DNA from: CAYOYK01 sp964408185
Lineage (GTDB): Bacteria; Bacillota; Clostridia; Christensenellales; Aristaeellaceae
Direction of reading: 5' to 3'
DNA: 5,405 nucleotides
Assembly (NCBI GenBank): GCA_964408185.1
Contig: CAYOYK010000099.1
Coordinates: 1 to 5,405 of the forward strand
A program made the position numbers and the translations under genes. Shown piece by piece: positions 5,071 through 5,405 of this stretch (position 1 is the first letter of the stretch; each line of letters starts with the position of its first letter). The notes under the pieces were generated by a model that made no database searches, was not told the DNA's origin, and saw only the letters and a program-made list of their open reading frames with translations.

Positions 5071-5187
5071 ATGTGGTACATATTGTTTTATCGACGCGAA
5101 AAGAAACGTTTACGCGCCCGTACCGCGCAGCTCTATGCGCGCGGCTTCACCGTCACGCGCTGGCGCACGCCCAAGTGGGATTGGTAG
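5071..5187 (+). CDS. 38-residue basic, Trp-rich protein of unknown function
   Basis: I do not recognise this protein. It has a good ribosome binding site (GGAGG at 5060-5064, 6 nt before ATG) and sits 34 nt after the HTH gene with no terminator between, so it is likely co-transcribed. It begins with a short aromatic/hydrophobic patch, MWYILFY, then a highly basic likely helix (about residues 8-24), then GFTVTRW and an unusual Trp-rich end, PKWDW. It contains 8 Arg, 3 Lys, 4 Trp and only 2 acidic residues, a net charge of about +9. The hydrophobic patch is too short to span a membrane, so it does not resemble hydrophobic SOS toxins such as TisB. Nucleic-acid binding or a membrane-active cationic peptide are guesses. 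An overlapping ORF in another frame (5055-5204) has no ribosome binding site. Confidence 0.6.
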   Translation: MWYILFYRREKKRLRARTAQLYARGFTVTRWRTPKWDW

Positions 5188-5220
5188 GGGATATGGTGGC
5201 CTGAGGCCCTTGCGGGGGGC

Positions 5221-5247
5221 AAGCCCCGGCACGAAGGGCCGGGGCTT
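5221..5247 (+). terminator. GC-rich hairpin, possible terminator of the HTH/small-protein unit
   Basis: AAGCCCCGGC (5221-5230) pairs perfectly with GCCGGGGCTT (5238-5247) across a 7-nt loop, starting 33 nt after the small gene's stop. Only three T residues follow (5246-5248), so it would be a weak intrinsic terminator. A competing hairpin, CTTGC-GGGGG-GCAAG at 5209-5223, overlaps its left arm. It could also be the first element of the repeat array that follows. Confidence 0.45.
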
Positions 5248-5250
5248 TGC

Positions 5251-5405
5251 GCGCCTGCGCGGCGCGGAGGGGGGCGGCCCTGCGGGGCCGCGCGCGCCCC
5301 GGCCTGTGCGGCCGCGCGCCCCGGCCTGTGCGGCCGCGCGCCCCGGCCTGTGCGGCCGAGCGCCCCGGCCTGTGCGGCCGGAGTTGCCGCGCCTGCGGCC
5401 GAGCG
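5251..5405. repeat. Second GC-rich mini-hairpin array, with a 22-bp tandem core
   Basis: It opens with GCGCC-TGCGC-GGCGC (5251-5265), the exact reverse complement of the commonest element of the left array, and GCGGCCC-TGCG-GGGCCGC (5274-5291). A 22-bp unit containing CGGCC-TGTGC-GGCCG is then repeated about four times, starting at 5296, 5318, 5340 and 5362. A variant, GCCGC-GCCT-GCGGC, sits at 5386-5399. The array continues past the window edge. The fully conserved units suggest recent tandem expansion. Confidence 0.85.

Noticed and set aside
5055..5204. An alternative 49-residue ORF overlapping the 38-residue gene in another frame
   Set aside because: Its ATG has no ribosome binding site, while GGAGG is ideally placed for the ATG at 5071. 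I prefer the 38-residue reading but cannot exclude the other without comparative data.

Overview
The window is very GC-rich and holds five protein genes set among an unusual density of short repeats. Strong AGGAGG-type ribosome binding sites, sigma-70-like promoters, a Gram-positive-type SOS box and a clostridial-type phage holin point to a high-GC member of the Clostridia, such as a gut Christensenellales or Oscillospirales relative. That placement is inferred from style; no marker gene is present to confirm it.

Layout. Positions 1-920 contain no convincing gene. They hold a 52-53 bp tandem repeat (37-298), structured spacer DNA, a perfect 28-bp palindrome (565-592) and an array of GC-rich mini-hairpins (599-837). 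A holin-family gene follows (921-1631, +); its C-terminus carries fifteen 5-residue repeats and it ends at a strong hairpin terminator (1638-1685). Converging on it from the right are two minus-strand genes: a MacB/LolD-type ABC ATPase (4006-4683) and a 746-residue polytopic membrane protein resembling DUF6020/GT-C glycosyltransferases (1700-3940). The membrane protein carries a nonapeptide-repeat linker and has its own promoter, whose -35 box contains the ATPase stop codon.

Divergent from the ATPase is a two-gene unit on the plus strand: a 68-residue XRE/Cro-type HTH protein (4830-5036) and a 38-residue, strongly basic, Trp-rich protein (5071-5187). A good promoter (4765-4793) precedes it. 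Over its predicted transcription start lies a perfect CGAAC-N4-GTTCG palindrome, the form of a Gram-positive LexA (SOS) box. I regard this as the most interesting item: a candidate DNA-damage-inducible mini-operon of unknown function. A GC-rich hairpin at 5221-5247 may end it, and a second mini-hairpin array (5251-5405) runs off the right edge, in the opposite orientation to the left array.

How the genes work together is only partly visible. The ATPase and membrane protein are probably at least partly co-transcribed. The HTH protein could act on the shared 146-bp divergent intergenic region. The holin has no lysin beside it and looks like an orphan.
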